A DNA stretch of 64,000 nt from Micropruina glycogenica (GTDB lineage: Bacteria > Actinomycetota > Actinomycetes > Propionibacteriales > Propionibacteriaceae). This document shows, piece after piece, positions 48,600-57,082 of the stretch (within the stretch, counting starts at the first letter, position 1; every line of letters starts with the position of its first letter). Both the position numbers and the translations under genes were made by a program. Under the pieces are notes generated by a model. That model made no database searches and was not told the origin of the DNA. It was given only the letters and a program-made list of their open reading frames with translations. The stretch is taken from NCBI RefSeq assembly GCF_039524395.1, contig NZ_BAAAGO010000001.1. The stretch is one strand, 5' to 3'.

Positions 48600-50204
48600 G
48601 TGCCACCTCGCAGAAAACAGAACCCACAGGCTCCCTCGACCATGAAGGAGCTGAAAGACACCCTCTGGAAAGCCGCCGACAAGCTGCGGGGGTCACTGTC
48701 GGCCAGCCAGTACAAAGACGTGATCCTCGGGCTGGTGTTTCTGAAGTACGTCTCGGACGCGTTCGACGAACGCCGCGAGACGCTGCGGGGTGAACTCTTG
48801 GCCGATGGCCTGGACGAGGCCGACGTCGAAGACCTGATCAAAGATCCGGACGAGTACCAGGGCTACGGGGTGTTTCTGGTGCCACCGGTGGCCCACTGGA
48901 CTTACCTGGCGCAGCACGCGAAGGGAATGCCGGCCATCGGCGACCAACCGCCGCGCAGCATCGGTGCCCTTATCGACGCCGCCATGGACGCGTTGATGCG
49001 CGCCAACCCGAGCCTGTCGGGCACCCTGCCCCGGTTGTACAACCGCGACAACATCGATCAACGCCGGCTCGGCGAACTGGTCGACCTGTTCAACAGCGCC
49101 CGGTTCAGCCGGCAGGGTGAGCATCGAGCGCGCGACCTGATGGGCGAGGTGTACGAGTACTTCTTGGGCGCTTTCGCCCGGGCCGAGGGCAAGCGGGGTG
49201 GCGAGTTCTTCACCCCACCGAGCGTGGTGAAGGTGATCGTCGAGGTTCTGCAACCCAGCGGTGGGCGGGTCTACGACCCGTGCTGCGGTTCGGGCGGCAT
49301 GTTCGTGCAGACCGACAAGTTCATTCGCGCCCACGACGGTGACCCCACCAACGTGCACATCTACGGCCAGGAGGCCAACGAAGAGACCTGGCGGCTGGCC
49401 AAGATGAACCTCGCCATTCACGGCATCGACAACAACGGCCTGGGCGCTCGCTGGGGCGACACGTTCGCCCGCGACATTCACCCCGGCGTGCTGATGGACT
49501 ACGTGATGGCGAACCCGCCGTTCAACATCAAAGATTGGGCCCGCAACGTCGAAGACGTTCGCTGGCGTTACGGGGTGCCGCCGGCCACCAACGCCAACTA
49601 CGCGTGGATTCAGCACATTCTCTCGAAGCTCAAACCGCAGGGCCAAGCCGGTGTGGTGATGGCGAACGGTTCCATGTCGTCGAACTCCAACGGCGAGGGC
49701 ACCATTCGCGCCCAGATCGTCGAGGCCGACCTGGTGTCATGCATGGTGGCGCTACCCACCCAGTTGTTCCGCTCCACCGGCATTCCGGTCTGTCTGTGGT
49801 TCTTCGCCAAGAACAAGGGCGACCGCGCGGGTGAGGTGTTGTTCATCGACGCGCGCGAATTGGGGCACATGGTCGACCGCGCCGAACGAGCGCTGTCGGA
49901 CGAGGACATCAAACGGATCGGTGGCACCTACCACGCCTGGCTGGGAACCTCGCCGGTGGAGCCTGTCGAGACCGAGACCTACGCGGACGTGCCCGGCTTC
50001 TGCAAGAGCGCGACCCTGGCCGAGATCAAAGAAGCCGACTACGCCCTGACGCCCGGACGGTACGTCGGTGCCGCAGAGGTCGAGGACGACGGGGAGGCCA
50101 TCGGAGACAAGATCGAACGGCTTACCAAGGAGTTGCTGGCTGCGTTCGACGAGTCAGCGCGGTTGGAGAAGGTCGTGCGTGAGCAGTTGGGGCGCTTGTC
50201 GTGA
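48600..50204 (+). CDS. hsdM: Type I restriction-modification methyltransferase
   Basis: A 534-residue N6-adenine methyltransferase subunit. The N-terminal HsdM helical domain (MKELKDTLWKAADKLRGSLS, YKDVILGLVFLKYVSDAFDE) is followed by GGEFFTPPSVVKVIVEVLQP, motif I VYDPCCGSGGMFVQTDKF near residue 225 and the catalytic NPPF in YVMANPPFNIKDWARN near residue 304. It methylates the target adenine with two HsdM per HsdS. GTG 48600 starts one base after the preceding stop. A family A repeat at 49955-49973 lies in frame and encodes PVEPVET between the catalytic domain and YADVPGFCKSATLAEIKEAD. Confidence 0.95.
   Translation: MPPRRKQNPQAPSTMKELKDTLWKAADKLRGSLSASQYKDVILGLVFLKYVSDAFDERRETLRGELLADGLDEADVEDLIKDPDEYQGYGVFLVPPVAHWTYLAQHAKGMPAIGDQPPRSIGALIDAAMDALMRANPSLSGTLPRLYNRDNIDQRRLGELVDLFNSARFSRQGEHRARDLMGEVYEYFLGAFARAEGKRGGEFFTPPSVVKVIVEVLQPSGGRVYDPCCGSGGMFVQTDKFIRAHDGDPTNVHIYGQEANEETWRLAKMNLAIHGIDNNGLGARWGDTFARDIHPGVLMDYVMANPPFNIKDWARNVEDVRWRYGVPPATNANYAWIQHILSKLKPQGQAGVVMANGSMSSNSNGEGTIRAQIVEADLVSCMVALPTQLFRSTGIPVCLWFFAKNKGDRAGEVLFIDARELGHMVDRAERALSDEDIKRIGGTYHAWLGTSPVEPVETETYADVPGFCKSATLAEIKEADYALTPGRYVGAAEVEDDGEAIGDKIERLTKELLAAFDESARLEKVVREQLGRLS
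49955..49973. repeat. Family A repeat inside hsdM
   Basis: GGTGGAGCCTGTCGAGACC, in frame within hsdM around residue 452, in a surface-loop region. Confidence 0.8.
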
Positions 50205-51370
50205 CTCTTGTGAAGCTGGTTTCCTTGGGCGAGCTTGGCGTTTCTGTGCTCGACTGCGAACATCGAACTCCTGCAGCGGTGGCAGCTGGCCATCCCTATA
50301 TTGCCATCCCCGATATCGTGGGAGGCAGGGTCAACCTTGAGTCCGCTAGGCGCATTTCAGACGACGATCTGAGTTCTTGGACCCGCAAGACATTGCCACG
50401 AGAGGGCGATGTCATTGTGACCAGGCGGGGGCGCGTCGGTGATACCGCTCCCGTGCCGCCGGGCGTTGCCTGTGCAATCGGACAGAATCTTGTTTTGCTG
50501 CGTTCTAGCGGCGCAGCGATCCGCCAAGACTATCTTCGTTGGGCAACACGGGGGCCCATGTGGTGGGCCGAGGTGGAGCGGCTCATGAATGTAGGAGCGG
50601 TCTTTTCCAGCCTTAACGTGTCCGACGTTGCCCGACTGCGAATAGCGCCACACCCACTCAAGACCCAGCGAGCTATTGCCGAGGTCCTGGGCGCACTAGA
50701 CGACAAGATCACCGCCAACGATCGAGCCCTGTCAGTCGGAGATTCGTTGGTGCGCGCTGACTTTGCACACCTGAGTGGCGAGCCGATCACTCTCCAAGAC
50801 CTGGTGACCAGCGTTCGTGAGCAGGTAGATCCGACGTCGCGACCGGCGGCGACACCATACGTAGGCCTTGAGCATGTTCCGCGGCGAAGGATGTGGCTGC
50901 AGGAATTTGGTACCGCGAAGATGGTCGCCAGTGCGAAGTCGTCGTTTCAAGAGGGTGATGTGCTATTTGGGAAGTTGAGGCCCTACTTTCATAAGGTTGT
51001 GCGAGCACCTTCCTCGGGAATTGCTTCCACGGACATTCTTGTACTAAGGGCCAAACGGCCCGAACTAGCGGGACTGGCTCTCGCGGCGGCCTCGTCAGAT
51101 GGTGCAGTTGCCGCAGCGACTGGAGCTGCCGATGGAACCCGTATGCCGCGGGCGAACTGGTCCGTCCTGAAGGAGGTGCTCGTCCCTTGGCCGGGTGAGA
51201 CGGAAGCGGTGAGATTCAGTCGTCGTGTTGATGGCGTCGCACGCCTCGCTGCCGGACTTGCGGCCGAGACGCGTGCCCTGGGTTCCACCCGCGACGAACT
51301 CCTGCCGCTGCTGATGTCGGGCCGCCTCCACGTCAAGGATGCCGAGAAGGTGGTCGCGGAGGTCGTCTGA
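50201..51370 (+). CDS. hsdS: Type I restriction-modification specificity subunit
   Basis: A 389-residue DNA sequence-recognition subunit with two target-recognition domains, each followed by a conserved helix. TRD1 spans residues 1-150 (KTLPREGDVIVTRRGRVGDT, VFSSLNVSDVARLRIA) and leads to KTQRAIAEVLGALDDKITAN. TRD2 spans residues 180-350 (SSFQEGDVLFGKLRPYFHKV, TDILVLRAK) and leads to the C-terminal spacer RDELLPLLMSGRLHV. GTG 50201 overlaps the hsdM stop. TRD1 is noticeably AT-richer and lacks the host codon context, the usual sign that recognition domains are exchanged. Confidence 0.93.
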   Translation: MTLVKLVSLGELGVSVLDCEHRTPAAVAAGHPYIAIPDIVGGRVNLESARRISDDDLSSWTRKTLPREGDVIVTRRGRVGDTAPVPPGVACAIGQNLVLLRSSGAAIRQDYLRWATRGPMWWAEVERLMNVGAVFSSLNVSDVARLRIAPHPLKTQRAIAEVLGALDDKITANDRALSVGDSLVRADFAHLSGEPITLQDLVTSVREQVDPTSRPAATPYVGLEHVPRRRMWLQEFGTAKMVASAKSSFQEGDVLFGKLRPYFHKVVRAPSSGIASTDILVLRAKRPELAGLALAAASSDGAVAAATGAADGTRMPRANWSVLKEVLVPWPGETEAVRFSRRVDGVARLAAGLAAETRALGSTRDELLPLLMSGRLHVKDAEKVVAEVV

Positions 51371-51410
51371 TCGGTTACGTCGCGGTGGTCGCGGTTCGCT
51401 CCCTTGCGCG

Positions 51411-51471
51411 ACTCTTTCACCGTGAGAGAGTCGTGAAAGAGTTAGCGAGAGAGTGCGAGAGTTGAGAGAGT
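51411..51471. repeat. GAGAGAGT direct-repeat array
   Basis: Five copies of GAGAGAGT or one-base variants (51424, 51435, 51447, 51457, 51464) with spacings of 11, 12, 10 and 7 bases. They are preceded by the inverted copy ACTCTTTCAC (51411-51420), whose complement GTGAAAGAGT recurs at 51433-51442. The array fills the gap between hsdS and the AlbA gene, ending about 15 bases before its start, and looks like an operator or an insertion scar. Confidence 0.7.
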
Positions 51472-51485
51472 GAAGTGAAATCGTC

Positions 51486-53246
51486 GTGGGAGTAGACGAC
51501 AGTGTCGATGCGCTGGTCGATCGACTGCGCCGACTGGGGCTCGAACCCACCGACATCGAGGTGAAGGCGGGGGCCGGGGGACTGCCACGCTCCACGCCCG
51601 AAACGCTGAGCGCGTTCGCCAACGGGTCGGGCGGCACCCTGCTCATCGGCTTGTCTGAAGACGACGGCTTCCGACCGGTCCAGGGTTTCAACGCCGAGGG
51701 CGTCCGTGAGGCGCTCGCGCAAGCGTGCCACGACAAGATAGTTCCTCCGCTGCGGCTGCCCATTGAGATCGTGGAGTTCGAGGGGGCGCAGGTCGTCCGC
51801 GTCGACATCGAGGGGCTCGACCCGGTCGACAAGCCGTGCTTCGTCGAGGCCAAGGGCGAGTACTACGGCGCGTACATCCGTGGTGGTGATGGCGATCGTC
51901 GCCTGTCGCGGTACGAGGTCACCCAACTGTTGATGAACCGAACTCAGCCGACTTTCGACCTCGAGGTTCTCGCCGATGCGACTCTTGACGACCTGGATCG
52001 TGACCTCGTGCGGCAAACGCTCTCGCGAGCATCCCGGCGGGCACCGCGCACCGTCAAAGGGCTTGACCCTGGCCAGGCGCTGGTGCGACTCGGGGCCGCC
52101 CGGTTGGTGGACGGCGACGCGAAACCGACGATCGCGGGCCTGCTCAGCCTTGGGCAGCACCCTCAGCAGTTCTTCCCCCAACTGTTCATCTCGTTCGTCG
52201 CACTGCCCGGGCTCACCATGGGCGACACGGGGCTCGCGGGGGAACGCTTCCTCGACAACGTCACGATCGACGGGCCGATTCCGACCCTGCTCGAAGAGGT
52301 TGGCATCGCGCTGCGACGCAACATGAACACCGCAGCCGTGGTTCGTGGCCTCGGCCGCGAAGACCGCTACGACTACCCGCTCGAAGTCATCCGCGAACTG
52401 ATCACCAACGCGGTCATGCACCGCGACTACAGCCCTGACGCGCGCGGAACCCAGGTGCAGGTCGAGCTCTACCCCGATCGACTCGTGGTGAAAAGCCCAG
52501 GCGGCCTGCATGGCAACGTCCGGGCCGACGACCTCGGTACGACAACCGTGACGTCCACATCGCGCAATGCGGCTCTGGCGAAGCTGCTGTCGGACGTTCC
52601 CACGTCAGAGGCGCCCGGCGAGACGGTGGTCGAGAATCGTGGCTCCGGCCTGGTGCGGGTGGTCGCCGCTCTGAGGCGAGCGGGAATGTCGCCACCGCGC
52701 TTCGAGGTGGAGCCGGGTCGGGTGACGGTGGAAGTGCCTCGCAACGCGTTGCTGTCACCTGACACCATCGACTGGATCGCATCGCTCGGGTACGCCGACC
52801 TCAGCGACGCGCAACACCTCGCCCTGGCGATGATGCGCAACTCCGGCGGTGCGACAGCGGCCATGCTGCGTGTGTGGGGCGTGGCGGCTGCGGAAGCCGG
52901 CTTGGCACTACGTGACTTGGTGGGTCGGGGCGTCGCCGAACGATCGGGCGGCAGGCGCTACGCCGTCTACCACCTGGCGGTTGGTGCGCAGAACACCGTT
53001 GGCCAGCCCGCCCTGGTCGGCCCGACGGGCGGTAGTGGCGACACGACCGACCAATGGGCGGTCTTGGAAGCGATCCGGGCCGGGCACCACACCACCGCTC
53101 AGATTCGACAGCAACTCGGCCTCAGCTACCCGACAACCATCAGACGCGTCAACGCACTGATCGAACAGGGGCTCATTCAACCCACCCGACCACGCAACAG
53201 CAGCCGACAAAGCTACCGGCTGACCAACCCCCAGGAGCAACCATGA
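51486..53246 (+). CDS. Schlafen AlbA-2 domain ATP-binding protein
   Basis: A 586-residue protein. Residues 15-135 form the AlbA_2/Schlafen domain: TDIEVKAGAGGLPRSTPETL, ANGSGGTLLIGLSEDDGF, then EYYGAYIRGGDGDRRLSRYE. Residues 270-400 form a GHKL ATPase-like domain with VIRELITNAVMHRDYSPDAR (N-box), VVKSPGGL and ENRGSGLVRVVAALRRAG. Winged-helix segments follow (TTAQIRQQLGLSYPTTIRRV). AlbA-domain proteins act in transcription control or in defence, and some cleave tRNA. The start is GTG 51486 and the stop overlaps hsdR (ATGA). Codons such as ATC or TTC before C are frequent, unlike hsdM and hsdR, suggesting later insertion into the operon. Confidence 0.82.
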   Translation: MGVDDSVDALVDRLRRLGLEPTDIEVKAGAGGLPRSTPETLSAFANGSGGTLLIGLSEDDGFRPVQGFNAEGVREALAQACHDKIVPPLRLPIEIVEFEGAQVVRVDIEGLDPVDKPCFVEAKGEYYGAYIRGGDGDRRLSRYEVTQLLMNRTQPTFDLEVLADATLDDLDRDLVRQTLSRASRRAPRTVKGLDPGQALVRLGAARLVDGDAKPTIAGLLSLGQHPQQFFPQLFISFVALPGLTMGDTGLAGERFLDNVTIDGPIPTLLEEVGIALRRNMNTAAVVRGLGREDRYDYPLEVIRELITNAVMHRDYSPDARGTQVQVELYPDRLVVKSPGGLHGNVRADDLGTTTVTSTSRNAALAKLLSDVPTSEAPGETVVENRGSGLVRVVAALRRAGMSPPRFEVEPGRVTVEVPRNALLSPDTIDWIASLGYADLSDAQHLALAMMRNSGGATAAMLRVWGVAAAEAGLALRDLVGRGVAERSGGRRYAVYHLAVGAQNTVGQPALVGPTGGSGDTTDQWAVLEAIRAGHHTTAQIRQQLGLSYPTTIRRVNALIEQGLIQPTRPRNSSRQSYRLTNPQEQP

Positions 53247-56200
53247 TCACCGAAGCCCAGTGGGAGGCGATCACCCTCGAACGACTCGCCGAGAACGACT
53301 GGCAGCATGTGCCCGGCAAAGACCTGCCGCCCAGCGCGCTCACCGGACGCGCCTCGTGGGGCGACCTGGTGCTGACCAGCAGAACGCTCGACGCCATGCG
53401 GCGACTGAACCCGCTGGTGCCGACCCAATATCTGGAACAGGCGCTCGCCGAAATCGTGGCACCGAAGTCGCAAGACGCCCTGGCCGAGAACTACCGGCTG
53501 CACGAGATTCTGGTGAAGGGGTACCGCGGCATCACGTTCACCGACGCTTCAGGCGTGGAACACAACCCGACCATTCACCTGATCGGCCCGCGGGTCGACG
53601 ACAACGACCGGCTGGCGGTCAGCCAACTGACCATTCGGTCGCGCGAGGTGGAGCGCCGCTTCGACGTGGTGCTGTACCTCAACGGCCTGCCCGTGGTGTT
53701 CGTCGAACTCAAGCGAGCAGCGGCGCAAGCGGCCGGGCTGGCGTCCGCGCACGCCCAACTGAACACCTACCTGCGTGAGTTTCCGATGGCCTTTAGGTTC
53801 GCCGTGCTCACCATCATCAGCGACGGCATCACCGCCCGCTACGGAACGCCGTTCACGCCGTTGAACCACTACGCGCCCTGGAACGTCGACGACGACGGCC
53901 GGCGCGCGTCCCTCACCAGCGATCCGGACAACCTCAACCTGGGTGTCGAACTGGAGTACCTGATCGACGGCGTGTGCAACCCCGAACGGTTCTTGCAGTT
54001 GCAGCGCAACTTCGTGGCGTTCGACGCGGGCGGTGACGGGTTCGTCAAACGAATCGCCAAGCCGCACCAGTACTTCGCGGTCACCAAGGCCGTCGGGGCC
54101 ACCGTGACGGCCGCCGAGACCAACGGCAAGGCCGGGGTGGTGTGGCACACCCAGGGCTCGGGCAAGTCGATGGAGATGGAGCTCTATGCCCACCTCGTTG
54201 CACAGCAGCCCAAGCTGAAGAACCCCACGTTGGTGGTTGTCACCGACCGCAACGAGCTGGACACCCAACTGTTCGAGAGCTTCAATCGATCGCGGCTGCT
54301 CGCCGAATCGCCCACCCGCATCGGCGATCGAGCCGAACTGCGGGCAGAGCTGAGCAATCGACAAACCGGTGGAATCTACTTCACCACCCTGCAGAAGTTC
54401 GGGCTTTCTCGTGAAGAGCGCGAGGCCGGGCTCGACCACCCGCTGCTCAGCGATCGGCGCAACATCATCGTGATCGTTGACGAGGCGCACCGCAGCCATT
54501 ACGACCAGTTGGACGGATTCGCCCGGCGCATTCGCGAGGCGCTGCCCAACGCGACGTTCATAGCCTTCACGGGTACGCCCATCTCGTTCGCCGACCGAAA
54601 CACCGTCGAGGTGTTCGGTGACGTGATCGACACCTACGACCTGACCCGTGCCGTCGAAGACGGCGCAACCGTTCCGGTCTACTTCGAGCCGCGCCTGATC
54701 ACCGTCAAGCTCACCGGCGAGGTCACCGAAGAACAGCTGGACCTTGCCGCCGACGAAGCAACCGTCGGTCTCGATCAGGTGGAGCGGGAGAAGATCGAAC
54801 AGTCGGTCGCCGTCATCAACGCCGTCTACGGAGCCCCCGCGCGCCTGGCCGAGTTGGCGGCGGACATTCTGCAGCACTGGGACGCCCGCAGCGACGCGAT
54901 GCGTCCGTTCATCGAGTCGCCGGGCAAGGCGATGATCGTTTGCTCCACGCGAGAAATCTGCGCAGACCTCTACGAACAGATCGTCAAATTGCGCCCTGAC
55001 TGGCACGACGACGCGGTCGACGCCGGCGTGGTCAAGGTCGTCTACTCGGGCTTGGCCTCAGACACAGAGCCCGTGATCAAGCATGTGCGCCGCGAAAGCC
55101 AGAACAAGGTGATTCAGGGCCGCCTGAAGGATCCCGACGACCCGCTGCAACTGGTGATCGTGCAGAACATGATGCTGACCGGTTTCGACGCCCCCCCGCT
55201 GCACACGCTCTACCTCGATCGTCCGATCAAGGGCGCCCTGTTGATGCAGACGCTCGCCCGGGTGAACCGCACCTTTCGCGGCAAGCCGGACGGTCTGCTG
55301 GTCGCCTACGCGCCAGTCGCCGAGCACCTGCGTGAGGCGCTGGACGAATACACCGAGGCAGACCGGGCAAGCCGCCCCGTCGGACGCAACGTGGACGAGG
55401 CCGCGGTGCTGGCTCGCTCGCTCATCGAGGCCCTCGACGTCGTGTGCTCGGGCTACCCGTGGCGAAACAAGCTGACGGGCGACACCCGCAGCTGGGTCAA
55501 GGCCGCGGTGGGCCTCACCAACTACTTGCGGTCTCCCACCTCGCCCGGCAACCAGGTTGCTGATGGCGAGGACGACCTGGCCACCCGGTTCCGCAAGCTG
55601 GCGAACCAGTTGGCGCGGGCCTGGGCCTTGGCGTCCGGGCAGGAAACGCTGGGGGACCTGAGCTCCGTGGCCCGATTCTACGAAGAGGTCCGGGTGTGGA
55701 TGAGCAAGTTCGACGCCCAGGAGCGACAGGCGTCGGGGCGTCCGGTACCTGAAGAGATTCAGCGGCTGCTGTCGAGCCTGGTGGCCACGTCGACGGCGGC
55801 GGGTGAGATCGTCGACATCTACGACGCCGCCGGACTGCCGAAGCCGACGCTATCTGAACTCGGCCCCGACTTCGCCACCCGGGCGCAGAACGCGGCCAAC
55901 CCGCACCTGGCCATCGAGGCGCTGCGTGACCTGCTGACCGAAGAGTCCGCCGCAGTTTCGCAGAACAACCTGGTGCGCCAGCGGGCGTTCTCGCAGAAGG
56001 TTCAGGAGTTGATGAACCGCTACACCAACCAGCAACTGACCTCGGCCGAGGTGATCGCCGAACTGATCGAGTTGGCCAAAGAGGTGGCTGCCGAGGGCAA
56101 CCGAGGGCAGCGGTTCACGCCGCCGTTGTCATCGGACGAGCTTTCGTTCTACGACTCGCTGGCCACCAACGAGTCGGCCCTGACCGTTCAGGGCGAGAGC

Positions 56201-56425
56201 GTGCTCGCGCAGATCGCCCGCGAGCTGTGGGCGATTCTGCGCCGCGACGTGAAGACCGACTGGACGGTTCGCGACGACGTGCGAGCCAAGCTGAGGTCGT
56301 CCGTCAAGCGACTGCTGGTCAAGTACAAGTACCCGCCCGACGAGCAGCCCGAAGCGATTCGGCTGGTCATCGAGCAGTTGGAGAGCATGGCACCCCGCAT
56401 GGCCGAAGAAGGAGCAGTCCGATGA
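53243..56425 (+). CDS. hsdR: Type I restriction endonuclease/translocase
   Basis: A 1060-residue motor and nuclease subunit. The N-terminal PD-(D/E)xK site is RFDVVLYLNGLPVVFVELKR near residue 140 (D, then E-x-K). The SF2 helicase core has Walker A VVWHTQGSGKSMEMELYAHL near residue 300, the DEAH box IVIVDEAHRSHYDQ near residue 412, FIAFTGTPISFADRN, and motif VI LMQTLARVNRTFRGKPDGLL near residue 675. The C-terminal helical region contacts HsdM/HsdS. It translocates DNA and cuts remotely from unmethylated sites. The start overlaps the AlbA gene stop and the end overlaps the small downstream gene. Codon context is host-like. Confidence 0.95.
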   Translation: MITEAQWEAITLERLAENDWQHVPGKDLPPSALTGRASWGDLVLTSRTLDAMRRLNPLVPTQYLEQALAEIVAPKSQDALAENYRLHEILVKGYRGITFTDASGVEHNPTIHLIGPRVDDNDRLAVSQLTIRSREVERRFDVVLYLNGLPVVFVELKRAAAQAAGLASAHAQLNTYLREFPMAFRFAVLTIISDGITARYGTPFTPLNHYAPWNVDDDGRRASLTSDPDNLNLGVELEYLIDGVCNPERFLQLQRNFVAFDAGGDGFVKRIAKPHQYFAVTKAVGATVTAAETNGKAGVVWHTQGSGKSMEMELYAHLVAQQPKLKNPTLVVVTDRNELDTQLFESFNRSRLLAESPTRIGDRAELRAELSNRQTGGIYFTTLQKFGLSREEREAGLDHPLLSDRRNIIVIVDEAHRSHYDQLDGFARRIREALPNATFIAFTGTPISFADRNTVEVFGDVIDTYDLTRAVEDGATVPVYFEPRLITVKLTGEVTEEQLDLAADEATVGLDQVEREKIEQSVAVINAVYGAPARLAELAADILQHWDARSDAMRPFIESPGKAMIVCSTREICADLYEQIVKLRPDWHDDAVDAGVVKVVYSGLASDTEPVIKHVRRESQNKVIQGRLKDPDDPLQLVIVQNMMLTGFDAPPLHTLYLDRPIKGALLMQTLARVNRTFRGKPDGLLVAYAPVAEHLREALDEYTEADRASRPVGRNVDEAAVLARSLIEALDVVCSGYPWRNKLTGDTRSWVKAAVGLTNYLRSPTSPGNQVADGEDDLATRFRKLANQLARAWALASGQETLGDLSSVARFYEEVRVWMSKFDAQERQASGRPVPEEIQRLLSSLVATSTAAGEIVDIYDAAGLPKPTLSELGPDFATRAQNAANPHLAIEALRDLLTEESAAVSQNNLVRQRAFSQKVQELMNRYTNQQLTSAEVIAELIELAKEVAAEGNRGQRFTPPLSSDELSFYDSLATNESALTVQGESVLAQIARELWAILRRDVKTDWTVRDDVRAKLRSSVKRLLVKYKYPPDEQPEAIRLVIEQLESMAPRMAEEGAVR

Positions 56426-56970
56426 CCGAAGCGCCCAACGTTGATGAGTTGGCGCACCAGTTCAGCGATCGATTTGTGGGCCAGCCGGAGTGGATCGTCT
56501 ACGCCTGGGGCGTGCTTGCGACGGCCGGCGTCGTACCGCCCGACGTCGACGAGATGCACTCCAACCTGACCGACCATTTGGTCACGGTGGCCGCGCTGGC
56601 CTATCTGGCGGAGGTGATCAACAACGAAGGTGCCGCTCAGGTGCCCGACATCACCGAGGGAGTCTTTCCGGTCGCTGACATAGACCTTGGCAGGTACGCC
56701 GAACGGCAGGGCGTCTACAGCGCTGAATGGCCGGAGAATGCCATCGACTTGGCGGCCGAGTGCGTGAAGAGTCGCATGCCTGCGGTGGCGCGAGCGCTGG
56801 CCGGTGAACTGACCCCGATGACTCTTTTCCTGAGCCTCTGGGCGCAACAAGAAGGGGTCGTCGACTATCCCCTGGACGATGAGACAGCGTTCTCGATCGG
56901 CAACTATGGCTTGTGCGGCGACAAGATGGTCGCCCACGACTGGTTGATGGGTGAGGTGCTGAAAATCTAG
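56422..56970 (+). CDS. Small helical protein coupled to hsdR, unknown
   Basis: A 182-residue soluble protein whose ATG overlaps the hsdR stop (ATGA). It begins TEAPNVDELAHQFSDRFVGQ, continues VPPDVDEMHSNLTDHLVTVA and ends FSIGNYGLCGDKMVAHDWLM. Composition is acidic and mostly helical, with no catalytic motif, signal peptide or membrane segment. I do not recognise the family. Tight coupling suggests an accessory or modulator of the restriction complex, such as a stability factor, but that is inference. Confidence 0.6.
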   Translation: MTEAPNVDELAHQFSDRFVGQPEWIVYAWGVLATAGVVPPDVDEMHSNLTDHLVTVAALAYLAEVINNEGAAQVPDITEGVFPVADIDLGRYAERQGVYSAEWPENAIDLAAECVKSRMPAVARALAGELTPMTLFLSLWAQQEGVVDYPLDDETAFSIGNYGLCGDKMVAHDWLMGEVLKI

Positions 56971-56991
56971 CGCGCTGACAGCTAGCCCAGT

Positions 56992-57064
56992 GTCACCCCG
57001 ACGAAAACCGGGACCTCTAAGCGGTGAGCCGGTGGTGAGATCCCGGATCAGGTCCGGGAGGACG
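56992..57064. repeat. Family B repeats, two degenerate copies
   Basis: GTCACCCCGACGAAAACCGG and GACC (near 56992-57013), then GAGATCCCGGATCAGGTCCG and GGAGGACGG (57036-57064), in the gap between the restriction island and the convergent DsbA-like gene. Confidence 0.65.
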
Positions 57065-57082
57065 GTGGTCGGGCTGCGCCGG

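Noticed and set aside
51411..51471. GAGAGAGT array as a CRISPR
   Set aside because: Units are only 8 bases with 0-4 base gaps; no spacers of normal length and no cas genes occur in the window.
53549..55006. Long minus-strand open frame (485 codons) inside hsdR
   Set aside because: It is the antisense shadow of a strongly supported hsdR frame; its protein is His/Gly/Arg/Val-rich without domains, as expected from high-GC antisense reading.
45116..56970. BREX, DISARM or phosphorothioation system
   Set aside because: No pglZ, brxL, drmABC or dnd-like genes are seen; canonical hsdM, hsdS and hsdR define a type I system with extra genes.
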